Shown: positions 16,956 to 25,077, counted from the first letter of the stretch. The stretch is DNA of 64,000 bases from SpSt-501 sp037481615 (GCA_037481615.1 JBBFLI010000008.1); one strand, 5' to 3'. Made by a program: numbers and translations. The notes: generated from the letters alone by a model not told the origin.

Positions 16956-18690
16956 CTTCGGACGCCATCTCCTCTTTCATGCGCTCGAGCTCGGAGGCAA
17001 GCCGCGCATCCGAGATCGCCAGCATCTGCACGGCGAGGAGGCCCGCGTTCCGCGCGCCCGATTTCCCGATCGCCATCGTGGCGACGGGGATGCCGGGCGG
17101 CATCTGCACGGTGGAAAGAAGCGCGTCGAGCCCCTGCAGAGCCGAGGAGTCGATCGGGACCCCGATCACGGGCAGGGTCGTGTGCGCGGCAAGCACGCCC
17201 GCGAGATGGGCCGCGTGGCCCGCCCCGGCGATGATGACCCGCATCCCCCTCTTCGCCGCGCTTTCGGCAAAGGCCGCCGCCCGCGCGGGGCTCCGGTGCG
17301 CGGAGGCGACCGTCATCTCGTAGGGCACATCGAATTTCTTCAAGACCGCCGCCGCCTCCTGCATCACCGGCAGGTCCGAGTCGCTTCCCATCACGATCCC
17401 CACCAGCGCCTTTTTCGAAGCCCGCGCCATCGCCTTCCCTCCGATGTCCTTGCGGTAGTAAACACCGTCCCAGCGGATCCGGGCCGCCGCCCGATAGGCC
17501 TTCTCGATCGCCTTCTCCACCGTCTCCCCGAGCGCGGTCACCCCGAGCACGCGGCCGCCGTCGGTCACGACCGCGCGGCCCTCCCTCTTCGTCCCGGCGT
17601 GGAAGACCATGACGCCGGGGATGCGGTTTGCCGCGGCGAGCCCGCCGATGGGGGCCCCCTTCGCGTAAGCCCCGGGGTAGCCTTCCTGCGCGAGGACGAC
17701 GCAGACCGCGGCCTGCGGGTCGACCTCGATCGTGCAGGAATCGAGCTTGCCGGCGATCGCGGCCTCGATCAGGGAAACCAGATCGTTCTTCACGCGCATG
17801 AGGATCGGCTGGGTTTCCGGGTCGCCGAAGCGCGCGTTGAACTCGAGCACCTTCGCCCGGTCGCGCGCGATCATGAGCCCGGCGTAGAGCACCCCTCGGT
17901 AAGGCCTTCCCTCGGCCGCCATGGCGCGGACGGCCGGGATCATGATCTCCTCCATGACGCGCCGGTGCATCAGGCGGTCGACCACCGGGGCGGGCGAGTA
18001 GGCGCCCATGCCCCCCGTGTTCGGCCCCCGGTCGCCGTCGTAGATCGCCTTGTGATCCTGGGCCGAGGGGAGCGGGAGGACGGTTTTGCCGTCGGTCAGG
18101 GCGAGAAAGGAGGCCTCCTCGCCCGCCAGGCACTCCTCGACCACGACCCGCGAGCCCGCCGCCCCGAACTCGCGGGAAACGAGGATGCGCCGGATCGCCT
18201 CGCGCGCTTCTTTCAGGCTTTCGCAGACGATCACGCCCTTTCCCGCCGCAAGGCCGTCCGCCTTGACGACGAGCGGGGCGCCGAGCTCCGCGGCAAAGGC
18301 CTCGGCTTCTTTCGGCTCGGTGAAGCTTCGACCCCGCGCCGTGGGGATCCCGTTTCGCAGCATGAACCCCTTGGCAAACGACTTGCTCGCCTCGAGCTCG
18401 GCCGCGTTCCGCCGCGGCCCGAAGATGGCAAGCCCTTCCTCCTCGAAGCGGTCGACGATGCCTGCGGCAAGCGGCCCCTCGGGGCCGACGACCGTGAGGT
18501 CGATCGCCTGTCGCCGCGCGAAGGAAAGCAGCGGCTCGATTTCCCCCGCCGCGATCGGGACACACTCGGCAAGCTCGGAGATCCCCGCGTTGCCGGGCGC
18601 GCAAAAGATCTTCGTGACCCGCGGGCTCTGCGCGATTTTCCAGACAAGGGCGTGCTCGCGTCCGCCCCCCCCCACGACGAGAACCTTCAT
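16918..18690 (-). CDS. purD-purE: Fused PurD-PurE: GAR synthetase / N5-CAIR mutase
   Basis: A single 590-codon frame carries two purine enzymes. Residues 1-420 are PurD (MKVLVVGGGGREHALVWKI, ATP-grasp core VKADGLAAGKGV, ending YYRKDIGGKA), which makes glycinamide ribonucleotide. From about residue 421 (MARASKK) to the end is PurE (GSDSDLPVM, SAHRSP, AGAGHAAHLAG), which rearranges N5-CAIR to CAIR. No stop or frameshift separates the parts; PurD usually ends at the corresponding KDIG...AL position. An internal start at ATG 17430 could also give free PurE. Its ATG overlaps the stop of the ATP-grasp gene (ATGA). PurK is not in the window. Confidence 0.9.
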   Translation of the reverse strand: MKVLVVGGGGREHALVWKIAQSPRVTKIFCAPGNAGISELAECVPIAAGEIEPLLSFARRQAIDLTVVGPEGPLAAGIVDRFEEEGLAIFGPRRNAAELEASKSFAKGFMLRNGIPTARGRSFTEPKEAEAFAAELGAPLVVKADGLAAGKGVIVCESLKEAREAIRRILVSREFGAAGSRVVVEECLAGEEASFLALTDGKTVLPLPSAQDHKAIYDGDRGPNTGGMGAYSPAPVVDRLMHRRVMEEIMIPAVRAMAAEGRPYRGVLYAGLMIARDRAKVLEFNARFGDPETQPILMRVKNDLVSLIEAAIAGKLDSCTIEVDPQAAVCVVLAQEGYPGAYAKGAPIGGLAAANRIPGVMVFHAGTKREGRAVVTDGGRVLGVTALGETVEKAIEKAYRAAARIRWDGVYYRKDIGGKAMARASKKALVGIVMGSDSDLPVMQEAAAVLKKFDVPYEMTVASAHRSPARAAAFAESAAKRGMRVIIAGAGHAAHLAGVLAAHTTLPVIGVPIDSSALQGLDALLSTVQMPPGIPVATMAIGKSGARNAGLLAVQMLAISDARLASELERMKEEMASEVERKAKNLEEPR

Positions 18691-19487
18691 CCCCTTTTCC
18701 CCTCCCCTTGGGTTTCTGTTTCCTTGGCGGCGATCCCCTCGGCCGCGGCCTCGATCTCCTGCTCCAGGACCTCGCGCTTGCGCCTCGCGAGCTCCGCGCG
18801 CCCGATGCGCGCCGCCGCGGCCCCGGCCTCGAGGGCGATCTCGGCGAGGTAACATTTCCCCTCCGGGGTCAACTGCAGGTCGAGGTGCGCGTAAGGGAAA
18901 CGCCCCCGCGCCATGACCGCGCGGCAGAAGCGCTCGGCCGCAGGGTCCATGGGAAAGGGGCGGCCCGTCCCGCCTGCGGCGAGGTTCGCGCGGAAGTGAA
19001 ACGGGTTCTCGCGGAGATAGGCTTCGACGTAGTCCCCGACCACGATCACGCGCACGTCGGCCAGCCCCTCGATAAACGGCTGCAGCACGAACGGGAAACC
19101 CTTTTCCTCGAAGGCGACCGTGTTGTAGAGCGCCTCGGCGCTCTCCCAGCGCCTGACCCCGTGGCCGCAGTGCAGGCCCTCCTGCTTGCTCACGACCGCG
19201 CCGATCCCGAGCCGGGCGTAGTCGTCCACGGCTTGGAGGAGCTCCGCACGCCGGCGCACCGCCCGGGTGTGCGGGGCCATGAAGGACGAAAGAATCTCCA
19301 CCTGGGCGCACTTCGAGCGGGTGAGCATCTGGCACAAGAGCGAGGGGACGAAGCGCACCCCCCGCTCCGCAAGATCGACTGCGAGCGGCCCGGAGAGAAA
19401 GGAAGCCGGCAGCGGCCCTGCGGCGACATCCCCCGGCACGAGCTCCGCGAGCCGGGCCCGGATCGCCTCGGTTCCGCGGACGATCAC
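18687..19487 (-). CDS. ATP-grasp family ligase of unknown substrate
   Basis: A 266-residue protein with features of RimK-like ATP-grasp ligases: an N-terminal small domain, VVSKQEGLHCGHGV in the ATP-binding region, PFVLQPFIEG and a C-terminal metal-binding region (PYAHLDLQLTPEGKCYLAEIALEAG) that includes an acidic residue and a conserved basic cluster. Such enzymes couple an amine or amino acid to a carboxyl group with ATP. The substrate is not recognisable. It lies between ddl and purD with GTGA and ATGA overlaps, so it is translated with them; a role near amino-acid ligation or cell-wall precursors is only contextual. Start GTG 19487. Confidence 0.7.
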   Translation of the reverse strand: MIVRGTEAIRARLAELVPGDVAAGPLPASFLSGPLAVDLAERGVRFVPSLLCQMLTRSKCAQVEILSSFMAPHTRAVRRRAELLQAVDDYARLGIGAVVSKQEGLHCGHGVRRWESAEALYNTVAFEEKGFPFVLQPFIEGLADVRVIVVGDYVEAYLRENPFHFRANLAAGGTGRPFPMDPAAERFCRAVMARGRFPYAHLDLQLTPEGKCYLAEIALEAGAAAARIGRAELARRKREVLEQEIEAAAEGIAAKETETQGEGKRG

Positions 19488-20536
19488 GGGGCCTCCCCCC
19501 GGGGCGCGCGGCCCTCGAGGCTGAGCTCGATCAGCCGGTCGAGAAGTCGTCCGAAGTCGATCCCGGCCGCGGCCGCCGCGCGGGGCAGAAGGCTCGTCGC
19601 CGTCATGCCGGGGATCGTGTTCGTCTCGAGGACGAAGATCTCGCGGCCGCGGAGGATCATGTCGGTGCGGCTGTAGCCGCGGCAGAAGAGCGCGCGGTGC
19701 GCGGCGACCGCAAGGCGCATGCCCTCCGAGGCGAGCTCGGGGTCGATTCTCGCCGGGCAGATCTCCTCGGTCGCACCCGCCGTGTACTTCGCCTCGTAAT
19801 CGAAAAACTCATAGCCGCCCCCGGGAACGATCTCGATCAGGGGAAGCGCTTCGAGCTCGTCGTTTCCGATCACGGCGCCGGTGATCTCGAGCCCCTCGAT
19901 GAAGCACTCGAGCATCACCTCGCGGTCGTGGGCGAAGGCGGCGGAAAGGGCGCGCGAAAGGTCCTCCCGCCGGCGCACGACGCTCACCCCCACGCTCGAG
20001 CCGCCCGTGACCGGCTTCACGACGAGCGGCATCCCCAGGCGCGCGATCACCGCACCCGCATCCAGGGGATCGGATCGCTTCAGGACGATGTCGTCCGGCA
20101 CGGGGATCCCCGCCTCGCGGTAGAGGCGCTTGGCGGCGATCTTGTTCATGGCGACCGCGCTGCCGAGGACCCCCGAGCCCTGGTAGGGGACCCCCAGGAG
20201 ATCGAGCATCCCCTGGATCGTCCCGTCCTCGCCGAAGGGGCCGTGAAGCAGGATCAGGGCCGCGTCGATTTTGGGGGCGTCCTGGACGAGCCGGGGGAGG
20301 TCGGTCCGGGGGTCGTACCAGGTGACCTCGTAGCGCGAGGGATCCAGCGCGGCGAGCACCTGGCGGCCGGAATTGAGCGAGACCTCGCGCTCGGCGGAGA
20401 CCCCGCCGGCGATGAGAGCAAGTCGTAAACGCCGGGTTGACTTCGACTCCAAGGGCAATGCCGTCCTTCGGGCCCCGTTCGGTTCCTGCTCGAGAAGGGC
20501 GAAAGCGGCAACACGCGGCCCGGGGGGGTTCCTCAT
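19484..20536 (-). CDS. ddl: D-alanine--D-alanine ligase
   Basis: Joins two D-alanines with ATP for the peptidoglycan peptide. Diagnostic sequences are LIAGGVSAEREVSL at the N-domain, LLHGPFGEDGTIQGMLDLLG, PYQGSGVLGSA, VVKPVTGGSSVGV, and the metal-binding end GYSRTDMILRG...LETNTIPGMTATSL. From ATG 20536 the protein has 350 residues, with about 36 non-conserved residues first; the ATG lies 3 nt past the upstream stop. TTG 20458, preceded by AAGGACGG at good spacing, would give 324 residues, closer to the family norm. No mur or fts genes are adjacent, unlike the usual dcw location. Confidence 0.93.
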   Translation of the reverse strand: MRNPPGPRVAAFALLEQEPNGARRTALPLESKSTRRLRLALIAGGVSAEREVSLNSGRQVLAALDPSRYEVTWYDPRTDLPRLVQDAPKIDAALILLHGPFGEDGTIQGMLDLLGVPYQGSGVLGSAVAMNKIAAKRLYREAGIPVPDDIVLKRSDPLDAGAVIARLGMPLVVKPVTGGSSVGVSVVRRREDLSRALSAAFAHDREVMLECFIEGLEITGAVIGNDELEALPLIEIVPGGGYEFFDYEAKYTAGATEEICPARIDPELASEGMRLAVAAHRALFCRGYSRTDMILRGREIFVLETNTIPGMTATSLLPRAAAAAGIDFGRLLDRLIELSLEGRAPRGEAP

Positions 20537-20539
20537 GGG

Positions 20540-20926
20540 CTACTTCGAGCGCCTGCCGGCCTCGATCCGGCTCACCACGCGCTCGAGGTAGCGCTGCGGC
20601 AGCTCCAAGGCGATCGGCATGCGACGCAGGCTGTTCGCCTTGAGAACGAGAAAGTTCAACTTCTTGAGCGCGCGGTATTTCTCCTCGGCGTCGGGCACGG
20701 CGGAGAGAAGCTCTTCGGTCTTTTCGATCTCGCGCCGAAGCTCGATCTCGGGCGGCAGACAATCGGCGTTCTTGAGAATGCGGTAAGCAAGACGCAGCTC
20801 TTCGGGTACGGTTGCTTCCTCCTCGAGCCGCAGGGGCTCGCCCGCCCCCTCGAGCCCCTCGAAGGCGCCCTCCTCCATGGCCCGCCGGATCCGCTCCTCG
20901 ACGATCTTCTCAAAGCCGCTGATCAT
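20540..20926 (-). CDS. DUF1992 (DnaJ-homologue subfamily C28-like) protein
   Basis: A 128-residue protein starting MISGFEKIVEERIRRAMEEG. It has the DUF1992 pattern: the FEGLEGAGEPL motif, then a charged helical region (PPEIELRREIEKTEELL) and a basic tail. The family is widespread in Proteobacteria and related to the C-terminal part of human DNAJC28; its function is not established. ATG 20926 is chosen because the motif begins there; the frame is open to 21028 but that part is unlike the family. It leads the operon with ddl, 3 nt apart. Confidence 0.8.
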   Translation of the reverse strand: MISGFEKIVEERIRRAMEEGAFEGLEGAGEPLRLEEEATVPEELRLAYRILKNADCLPPEIELRREIEKTEELLSAVPDAEEKYRALKKLNFLVLKANSLRRMPIALELPQRYLERVVSRIEAGRRSK

Positions 20927-21103
20927 GCGATGAAGTCGCCCCCGGCAGTTCGCGCTCGGCGTGCCCCGCCGCAGCACGGGCCGTTTATAGCCCTTGGGCG
21001 ACCCCGAGGCAAGGGGCGAAACCCGCAAAGAAAGAACCTTCCAGCGAAGCCTCGAGGCCCTTTCCCCACGGTCTCTGAAAGTTGGGCCCCGAAATACCCC
21101 GTA

Positions 21104-21123
21104 TTGTGTAAATTATTACACAA
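21104..21123. promoter_or_regulatory. 20-bp palindrome, candidate upstream activator site
   Basis: TTGTGTAA-ATTA-TTACACAA is a perfect 8-bp inverted repeat with a 4-nt centre, about 110-130 bp upstream of the -24 element at 21234. Spacing and symmetry match binding sites of dimeric sigma-54 enhancer-binding proteins. The cognate protein is unknown; PrsR-type activators are known to control PEP-CTERM genes in other bacteria. Confidence 0.6.
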
Positions 21124-21177
21124 TCATGGCTTTAAAAAAATTCTTTCCCCCTCACCCCAAGACTTGCAAATAAATAA

Positions 21178-21190
21178 TAAAATATTGATA
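21178..21190 (-). promoter_or_regulatory. IHF-type binding site
   Basis: The minus strand reads TATCAA-TATT-TTA, a full match to the IHF consensus WATCAANNNNTTR, in a long A/T tract. It lies between the palindrome at 21104 and the -24/-12 promoter at 21234, where DNA bending would bring a bound activator to the polymerase. Confidence 0.55.
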
Positions 21191-21230
21191 TAATTTAATA
21201 TAAATACATCTTGGGGTTTCCCCCTCCATT

Positions 21231-21249
21231 TCTGGCGCAAATATTGCTG
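21231..21249 (+). promoter_or_regulatory. Sigma-54 (-24/-12) promoter of PEP-CTERM gene 1
   Basis: TCTGGCGCAAATATTGCTG has GG at 21234-21235 and GC at 21246-21247 with the required 10-nt spacing, and the -12 half TTGCT matches consensus. Predicted start is near 21258, giving a leader of about 146 nt. Confidence 0.72.
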
Positions 21250-21403
21250 TGCAAAAGTCGCGACTGCCTTTTGTTTGTGAGACATCCAGGCAGGTCTTGG
21301 TGAATGAAAGGAGATGATCGGGGAGGGGTAGCGTAGGTAGAGGGAAGCGTTTTTTTGAAACGGGGAGCCGAACATCAACCGAAGAAGAAAAGGAGTTTGG
21401 GTG

Positions 21404-22048
21404 ATGAAAAAAATCCTCTTAGTCGCAGCGGCACTTTTCTTCGCGGCGGGCACCGCGCTCGCCGGCCCGGTGGTTGACTTCGCCTCGAGCGCCTTCAGCG
21501 GCGTGAACGGCCAGACACAAGCAACCGTCAACTTCGGCGGAGTCGACTATACTTTCACGGCCTATCCCGCAGGAGCCAAACTGACCTGGAATCCCGGTCC
21601 TGCAGGCGGGGTTGACGGCATCGGCATCAATGACGACGAGATCACCGGTGCGGTCCTGAATTCTAACGACGAGCTTTTGAAAATCAGCTTTTCCAAGCCT
21701 CTTTATGTCACAGGGATTTACATTACGGATCTCTTCAAAGAGTCTTCCTACCGGGAAGCGGGGCTCTATCAGCTGAATTATGCCACCGGGGCATGGAGCG
21801 ATTGGATTTCTTTCCAGGCCGATCCTTCCCAGGTTCCGGGCACAAACGGCGAGCTCTTCATCGCGCTCGACCCCGCGAATCTTCTCGGGCTGAAATTCAC
21901 GACCCCCGATTATTACTTGCCGTTGCTTGACCCGCGAAACGATTTCTCCGTCCGTGGCATCAATGTCCCCGAGCCGGCGACCATGCTGCTTCTCGGCTGC
22001 GGCCTGATCGGGATGGCGGCTTGCGGCAGGAAGAAGCTCATCCGCTGA
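21404..22048 (+). CDS. PEP-CTERM sorting-domain secreted protein 1
   Basis: A 214-residue exported protein: signal peptide MKKILLVAAALFFAAGTALA, a beta-rich body of about 165 residues, and a C-terminal sorting signal (VPEPATMLLLGCGLIG, then a basic RKK end). In the PEP-CTERM/exosortase system this tripartite tail is removed by an exosortase and the protein goes to the envelope or extracellular matrix. The body is not recognised; its DELLKISFSKPL and GIYITDL pattern looks like a small beta-sandwich. A GTG directly precedes the ATG; AAGGAG is best spaced for ATG 21404. Sigma-54 control is indicated upstream. Monocistronic, closed by the hairpin at 22069. Confidence 0.88.
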   Translation: MKKILLVAAALFFAAGTALAGPVVDFASSAFSGVNGQTQATVNFGGVDYTFTAYPAGAKLTWNPGPAGGVDGIGINDDEITGAVLNSNDELLKISFSKPLYVTGIYITDLFKESSYREAGLYQLNYATGAWSDWISFQADPSQVPGTNGELFIALDPANLLGLKFTTPDYYLPLLDPRNDFSVRGINVPEPATMLLLGCGLIGMAACGRKKLIR

Positions 22049-22068
22049 AACACCGCTTCTGAACGGGA

Positions 22069-22105
22069 AAAGGCGGGGTGCCAAGAAGGCGCTCCCGCCT
22101 TTTTC
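22069..22105 (+). terminator. Intrinsic terminator after PEP-CTERM gene 1
   Basis: AAGGCGGG (22070-22077) pairs with CCCGCCTT (22094-22101) around a 16-nt loop, followed by a T-rich run, 20 nt after the stop codon. Confidence 0.8.
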
Positions 22106-22170
22106 TTTTCCCCGCCCCCTGTCTCTCCCCCGCGCATGAAACGCCCGGCCACGCCCTTCCCGCGGCCGAG

Positions 22171-22207
22171 AGCAAAAGCAATGGCCCTCACGCTCGTCGC
22201 GAGGGCC
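22171..22207 (-). terminator. Terminator of tRNA-Met
   Basis: On the minus strand GGCCCTC (22207-22201) pairs with GAGGGCC (22189-22183), followed by ATTGCTTTTGCT. It lies about 20 nt past the tRNA 3' end and faces the terminator of the PEP-CTERM gene. Confidence 0.65.
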
Positions 22208-22226
22208 TTGCCGAAGTTTCGCGATG

Positions 22227-22303
22227 TGGTGGCGATGCAGGGATTTGAACCCCGGACTCTGCGGATATGAGCCGCATGCTCTGACCAGCTGAGCTACATC
22301 GCC
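22227..22303 (-). tRNA. tRNA-Met (anticodon CAT), probably elongator
   Basis: A 77-nt tRNA with encoded CCA. The acceptor stem is GGCGATG/CATCGCC, discriminator A. The anticodon stem TGCGG/CCGCA encloses loop CTCATAT, anticodon CAT. A paired first acceptor base pair (G-C) argues against an initiator tRNA, which has an unpaired 1-72. A lysidine-modified tRNA-Ile2 cannot be fully excluded without comparison, but the overall sequence reads like the elongator. Confidence 0.93.
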
Positions 22304-22316
22304 ACGGATCGGCGCC

Positions 22317-22345
22317 ATAGTGCGCCAAAAAGCCCGAATTGTCAA
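22317..22345 (-). promoter_or_regulatory. Possible promoter of tRNA-Met
   Basis: On the minus strand TTGACA (22345-22340) is followed after 17 nt by CACTAT, a weak -10 match, at the right distance from the tRNA 5' end. Confidence 0.5.
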
Positions 22346-22400
22346 GCCGAACCGGGGCTTGCGCTCATGCCGCGCCGGGCCGCCCGCGGGGGGCCGCACC

Positions 22401-24455
22401 TCATCTGGTCGAGCCTGCGGCCTCCACGCTGTATTCCTCGAGGTTTCCGGGCAGCTTGTCGAAGACGACCATGAAGGGGACGGTCATCCCCGGCTTCACC
22501 CCGACATTGCGGTTCTGCTGCCCCTTCTGGTTTTTCAGCTGCTCCCCGATCGCGGCCATGTCCTTGGAGGCGAGATCCTCCTTGCTCAGGGTGTTTCCGG
22601 CCCAGACGGTGCCCGCGCGGACGACGTTCTTGTTCTTGTCGTAGAGCTTCGCCGTCACCTTGATGAAGCTCCGCGGGTGATCGTACTCGTTTCGCACCTG
22701 GCCGCGGATGACGACGATCCTTCCGGCGGTCGCGTTCTCCACGTACTCGGCCTGCACGGTGTCGGCGACGGGTCGGATTCTCAGGGCCCCCGCCTCGTCC
22801 TGCGGTGCGGCCTGGAAGACCTTGCCCAGGAAAGGCACCTCGAGGTCGGCAAGGAAGGGGATCTCGAGCGCGGAGAGGAAGGGGATGTTCAGGCCGAGCT
22901 GGCGCGGGACGATGAGCGCCCCCGCGGCGACGACCACGAGCACAAGGAGCGCGTAGACGAGCCTTTTCACCCGGCGGCCGACACGGCGCGGCCGGCGCTT
23001 CCTTTCCTCTTCGGCGCCGAAATCTTCCTCCTCTTCCCCGGGCTGCGTTTCGAGGACGGCGGTCGCCCCCCCCGCGGCAGCCGGGGCCGCGGGGGAAAAG
23101 GGGTCGGTCGAGGCCCCGTCGGATGCGCCTGCGGCACGAGCCTTCGTCGCGGCAAGAACCGCCGCGGCGCCCGCGACGGTTGCGGCCACACCCGCGGTGG
23201 CCGCCTTGGCCTTCGGCTCTTCCTCCTCGGCAAGCGGCTCGATCAAAAGCTCGGGTTCCGCTTCGGCCTTTTTTTCAGCAGCGGGCTCGGGGAAAAGCTC
23301 GAGGTCGAGATCCTCGGCCTCTTCTTTTTCCGCCTTTTCCGCCGGCTGCATCGACGCTTTGTCTTCCCCCTCGGCGAGAAGCTTCTCCAGATCCAGCGTT
23401 TCCTCGTCTTCGGGCAGGGCCGCGACGGGGGCTGTTTCTTTCTCTTCCCCGAAATGGAGCTGCCCGCCCTCCGGCTTCGTCTCCTCTGCGGGGGCGGCTC
23501 GCCCTTCGCCCGCGAGGATGGCCTCGAGATCCGAGAAATCGAGTTCCTCGGTCTTGACCGAGGGCTTTTCATCCCCCTGCAAGCGGGCTTCCCCCTTTTC
23601 CGGCGGCTCGACGATCGCCGCGAGGTCGAGTTCCTCGAGATCGCCGCTTTGCGGCTTGCCCCCGATTTCGGAGGCAAGATCGAGTTCGAGATCGATCCCC
23701 TCGGTCGCCGAGGGTTTCTTCGCCTCCGCTGCGGCGGAGCCTTCGCCCTCGAGCATGGCCTCGAGGTCGGAGAGGTCGATCTCGTCCTCAGCCGGCGCCG
23801 CCGCCTCTTCTTTCAGAGGCGAATCCGCAGCGGGGGCGGCTTCCATGCCTGCGGCCGGTTTGTTTTCCTCGAGGAAGGATTCGAGGTCGAGCTCGAGCTC
23901 ATCTCCGACCGCGCTCTTCGCAGCGACCTCATCCTTCGCCGGCTCTTTCTCTTTTTCACCCTCGAGAAAGGAAAGGTCGGCCAGGTCGAGTTCCAGCTCG
24001 TCCGTCGAAGGGAGAACGGGTTCGGCCGGGGCGGAGAGCGGCTCTTTTTCCGCCTCGATGCCGGGCAGCTCGAGCTCGAGACCCTCGGCGGACGGCTCTT
24101 TTCCGGCCGAAGGCTTCTCCCCGGCCGAGGGGATGTCGGCCAGGAGATCGTCCAGGTCGAGCTCGGCGGAAAGGTCCTCACCGGCCGGCCCGCCTTGCTC
24201 CGCCGCGGTCGCAGGCTTCTCCCCCAGGAGCTCGTCCAGCCGCTCGTCGACCCCGGCGAGCGCAGCCTCCGCTTCCTTCTCCGGCGGGGCCTCCTCCTCC
24301 AGGATCAGGAGCTCCTCTTCGGGTTCCGGCGCGGCGGGCGGATAGACCGTGAACACGTGCCGGCACTTGGAGCAGCGCACCTTGGAGCCGGTCGGCCGGA
24401 TCTTCGCTTCGTCCACCTTGAACTTCGACTCACACCCCTCGCAGGTCACGTTCAT
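22401..24455 (-). CDS. MJ0042 zinc-ribbon / DUF3426 membrane protein with acidic repeats
   Basis: A 684-residue protein starting MNVTCEGCESKFKVD, an MJ0042-type zinc ribbon with two CxxC pairs (TCEGC and RCSKC, residues about 4-33). An acidic, low-complexity region (about 45-450) follows, holding at least eight copies of a short motif of the form LDLxxLxxxL (such as IDLSDLEAML). After an Ala-rich stretch there is one membrane segment (about 497-515), then the DUF3426 domain with VVIRGQVRNEYDHPRSFI. The topology suggests a cytoplasmic zinc ribbon with acidic arm and a periplasmic DUF3426 domain. Function is not known. It follows hpt with an ATGA overlap. ATG 24455 is chosen at the zinc ribbon. 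Confidence 0.82.
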   Translation of the reverse strand: MNVTCEGCESKFKVDEAKIRPTGSKVRCSKCRHVFTVYPPAAPEPEEELLILEEEAPPEKEAEAALAGVDERLDELLGEKPATAAEQGGPAGEDLSAELDLDDLLADIPSAGEKPSAGKEPSAEGLELELPGIEAEKEPLSAPAEPVLPSTDELELDLADLSFLEGEKEKEPAKDEVAAKSAVGDELELDLESFLEENKPAAGMEAAPAADSPLKEEAAAPAEDEIDLSDLEAMLEGEGSAAAEAKKPSATEGIDLELDLASEIGGKPQSGDLEELDLAAIVEPPEKGEARLQGDEKPSVKTEELDFSDLEAILAGEGRAAPAEETKPEGGQLHFGEEKETAPVAALPEDEETLDLEKLLAEGEDKASMQPAEKAEKEEAEDLDLELFPEPAAEKKAEAEPELLIEPLAEEEEPKAKAATAGVAATVAGAAAVLAATKARAAGASDGASTDPFSPAAPAAAGGATAVLETQPGEEEEDFGAEEERKRRPRRVGRRVKRLVYALLVLVVVAAGALIVPRQLGLNIPFLSALEIPFLADLEVPFLGKVFQAAPQDEAGALRIRPVADTVQAEYVENATAGRIVVIRGQVRNEYDHPRSFIKVTAKLYDKNKNVVRAGTVWAGNTLSKEDLASKDMAAIGEQLKNQKGQQNRNVGVKPGMTVPFMVVFDKLPGNLEEYSVEAAGSTR

Positions 24456-25009
24456 GTTCGTTCTCCGCCGTTCTGAGCCGCCTCCACCAGGCGATAGACG
24501 CCGGGGAGGTGGCGGTATTGCTGGGCGCAATCGAGCCCGTAGCCGACGAGGAAGCCCCCCTCGATCACGCAGCCCGCATAGTCGATCGGCGCCTCATGCT
24601 CGCGCCGCTCGCGCTTGTCGATCAGGGCGCAGACCGCTACCCGCGCCGGCCCCTTGGAGAGCAGGTGCTCACGCAGCGCCCGGAGCGTGCGGCCGGTGTC
24701 GGCGATGTCCTCGACCAGGAGCACGTCCTTTCCCCGCAGGTCGATCCCGCAGTCGAGCAGGATGTGGACGCGGCCCGAGGAGACGGTGTCGTCCCCGTAG
24801 CTCGAGACCTGCAGGAAATCGATCTCCACCGGGATCGAAAGCGCCCGCGCGAGATCCGCAAGAAAGACGAAGGCGCCCCTCAGCACCCCGACGAGGACGA
24901 GCCGCCGGCCGCGGAAATCCTCCGAGATCCGGCGGCCGAGGTCGGAGACGATGACCCGGATCTCCTCGGCGGAGAGAACGGGCTCGAGTTTCCGGCCCCC
25001 GGTGGCCAT
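24452..25009 (-). CDS. hpt: Hypoxanthine phosphoribosyltransferase
   Basis: Salvages hypoxanthine or guanine with PRPP to give IMP or GMP. The 185-residue protein has the PRPP-binding motif VLLVEDIADTGRTL, the flexible loop around VSSYGDDTVSSG, and the base-binding Lys in LIDKRERREHEAP; the Asp-containing DYAGCVI and FLVGYGLD elements follow. Length is typical. It is the first gene of a two-gene operon with the zinc-ribbon protein and has a good sigma-70 promoter at 25078-25106. Confidence 0.93.
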   Translation of the reverse strand: MATGGRKLEPVLSAEEIRVIVSDLGRRISEDFRGRRLVLVGVLRGAFVFLADLARALSIPVEIDFLQVSSYGDDTVSSGRVHILLDCGIDLRGKDVLLVEDIADTGRTLRALREHLLSKGPARVAVCALIDKRERREHEAPIDYAGCVIEGGFLVGYGLDCAQQYRHLPGVYRLVEAAQNGGERT

Positions 25010-25077
25010 GCACGCCCTTCCCTTCAGGATCTCACCGCCCCCCGCCTGCAGATCGCTATCGGCGGCCCTTGTGGAAA

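Larger units (their letters stand above)
20927..21403. other. Gene-free AT-rich regulatory region (477 nt)
   Basis: No credible gene lies here. The left 130 nt is GC-rich and probably holds the unrecognised promoter of the DUF1992-ddl operon. From about 21095 the sequence turns strikingly AT-rich and holds a 20-bp palindrome, an IHF-like site, an 8-bp long-range inverted repeat (CCCCAAGA at 21155 and TCTTGGGG at 21209) and a sigma-54 promoter, all oriented towards the PEP-CTERM gene at 21404. About 146 nt of leader follows the predicted start site. Confidence 0.8.

Noticed and set aside
18691..19335. In-frame extension upstream of purD
   Set aside because: It lies in another frame of the ATP-grasp gene and PurD begins with MKVLVVGGGGREHA at 18690.
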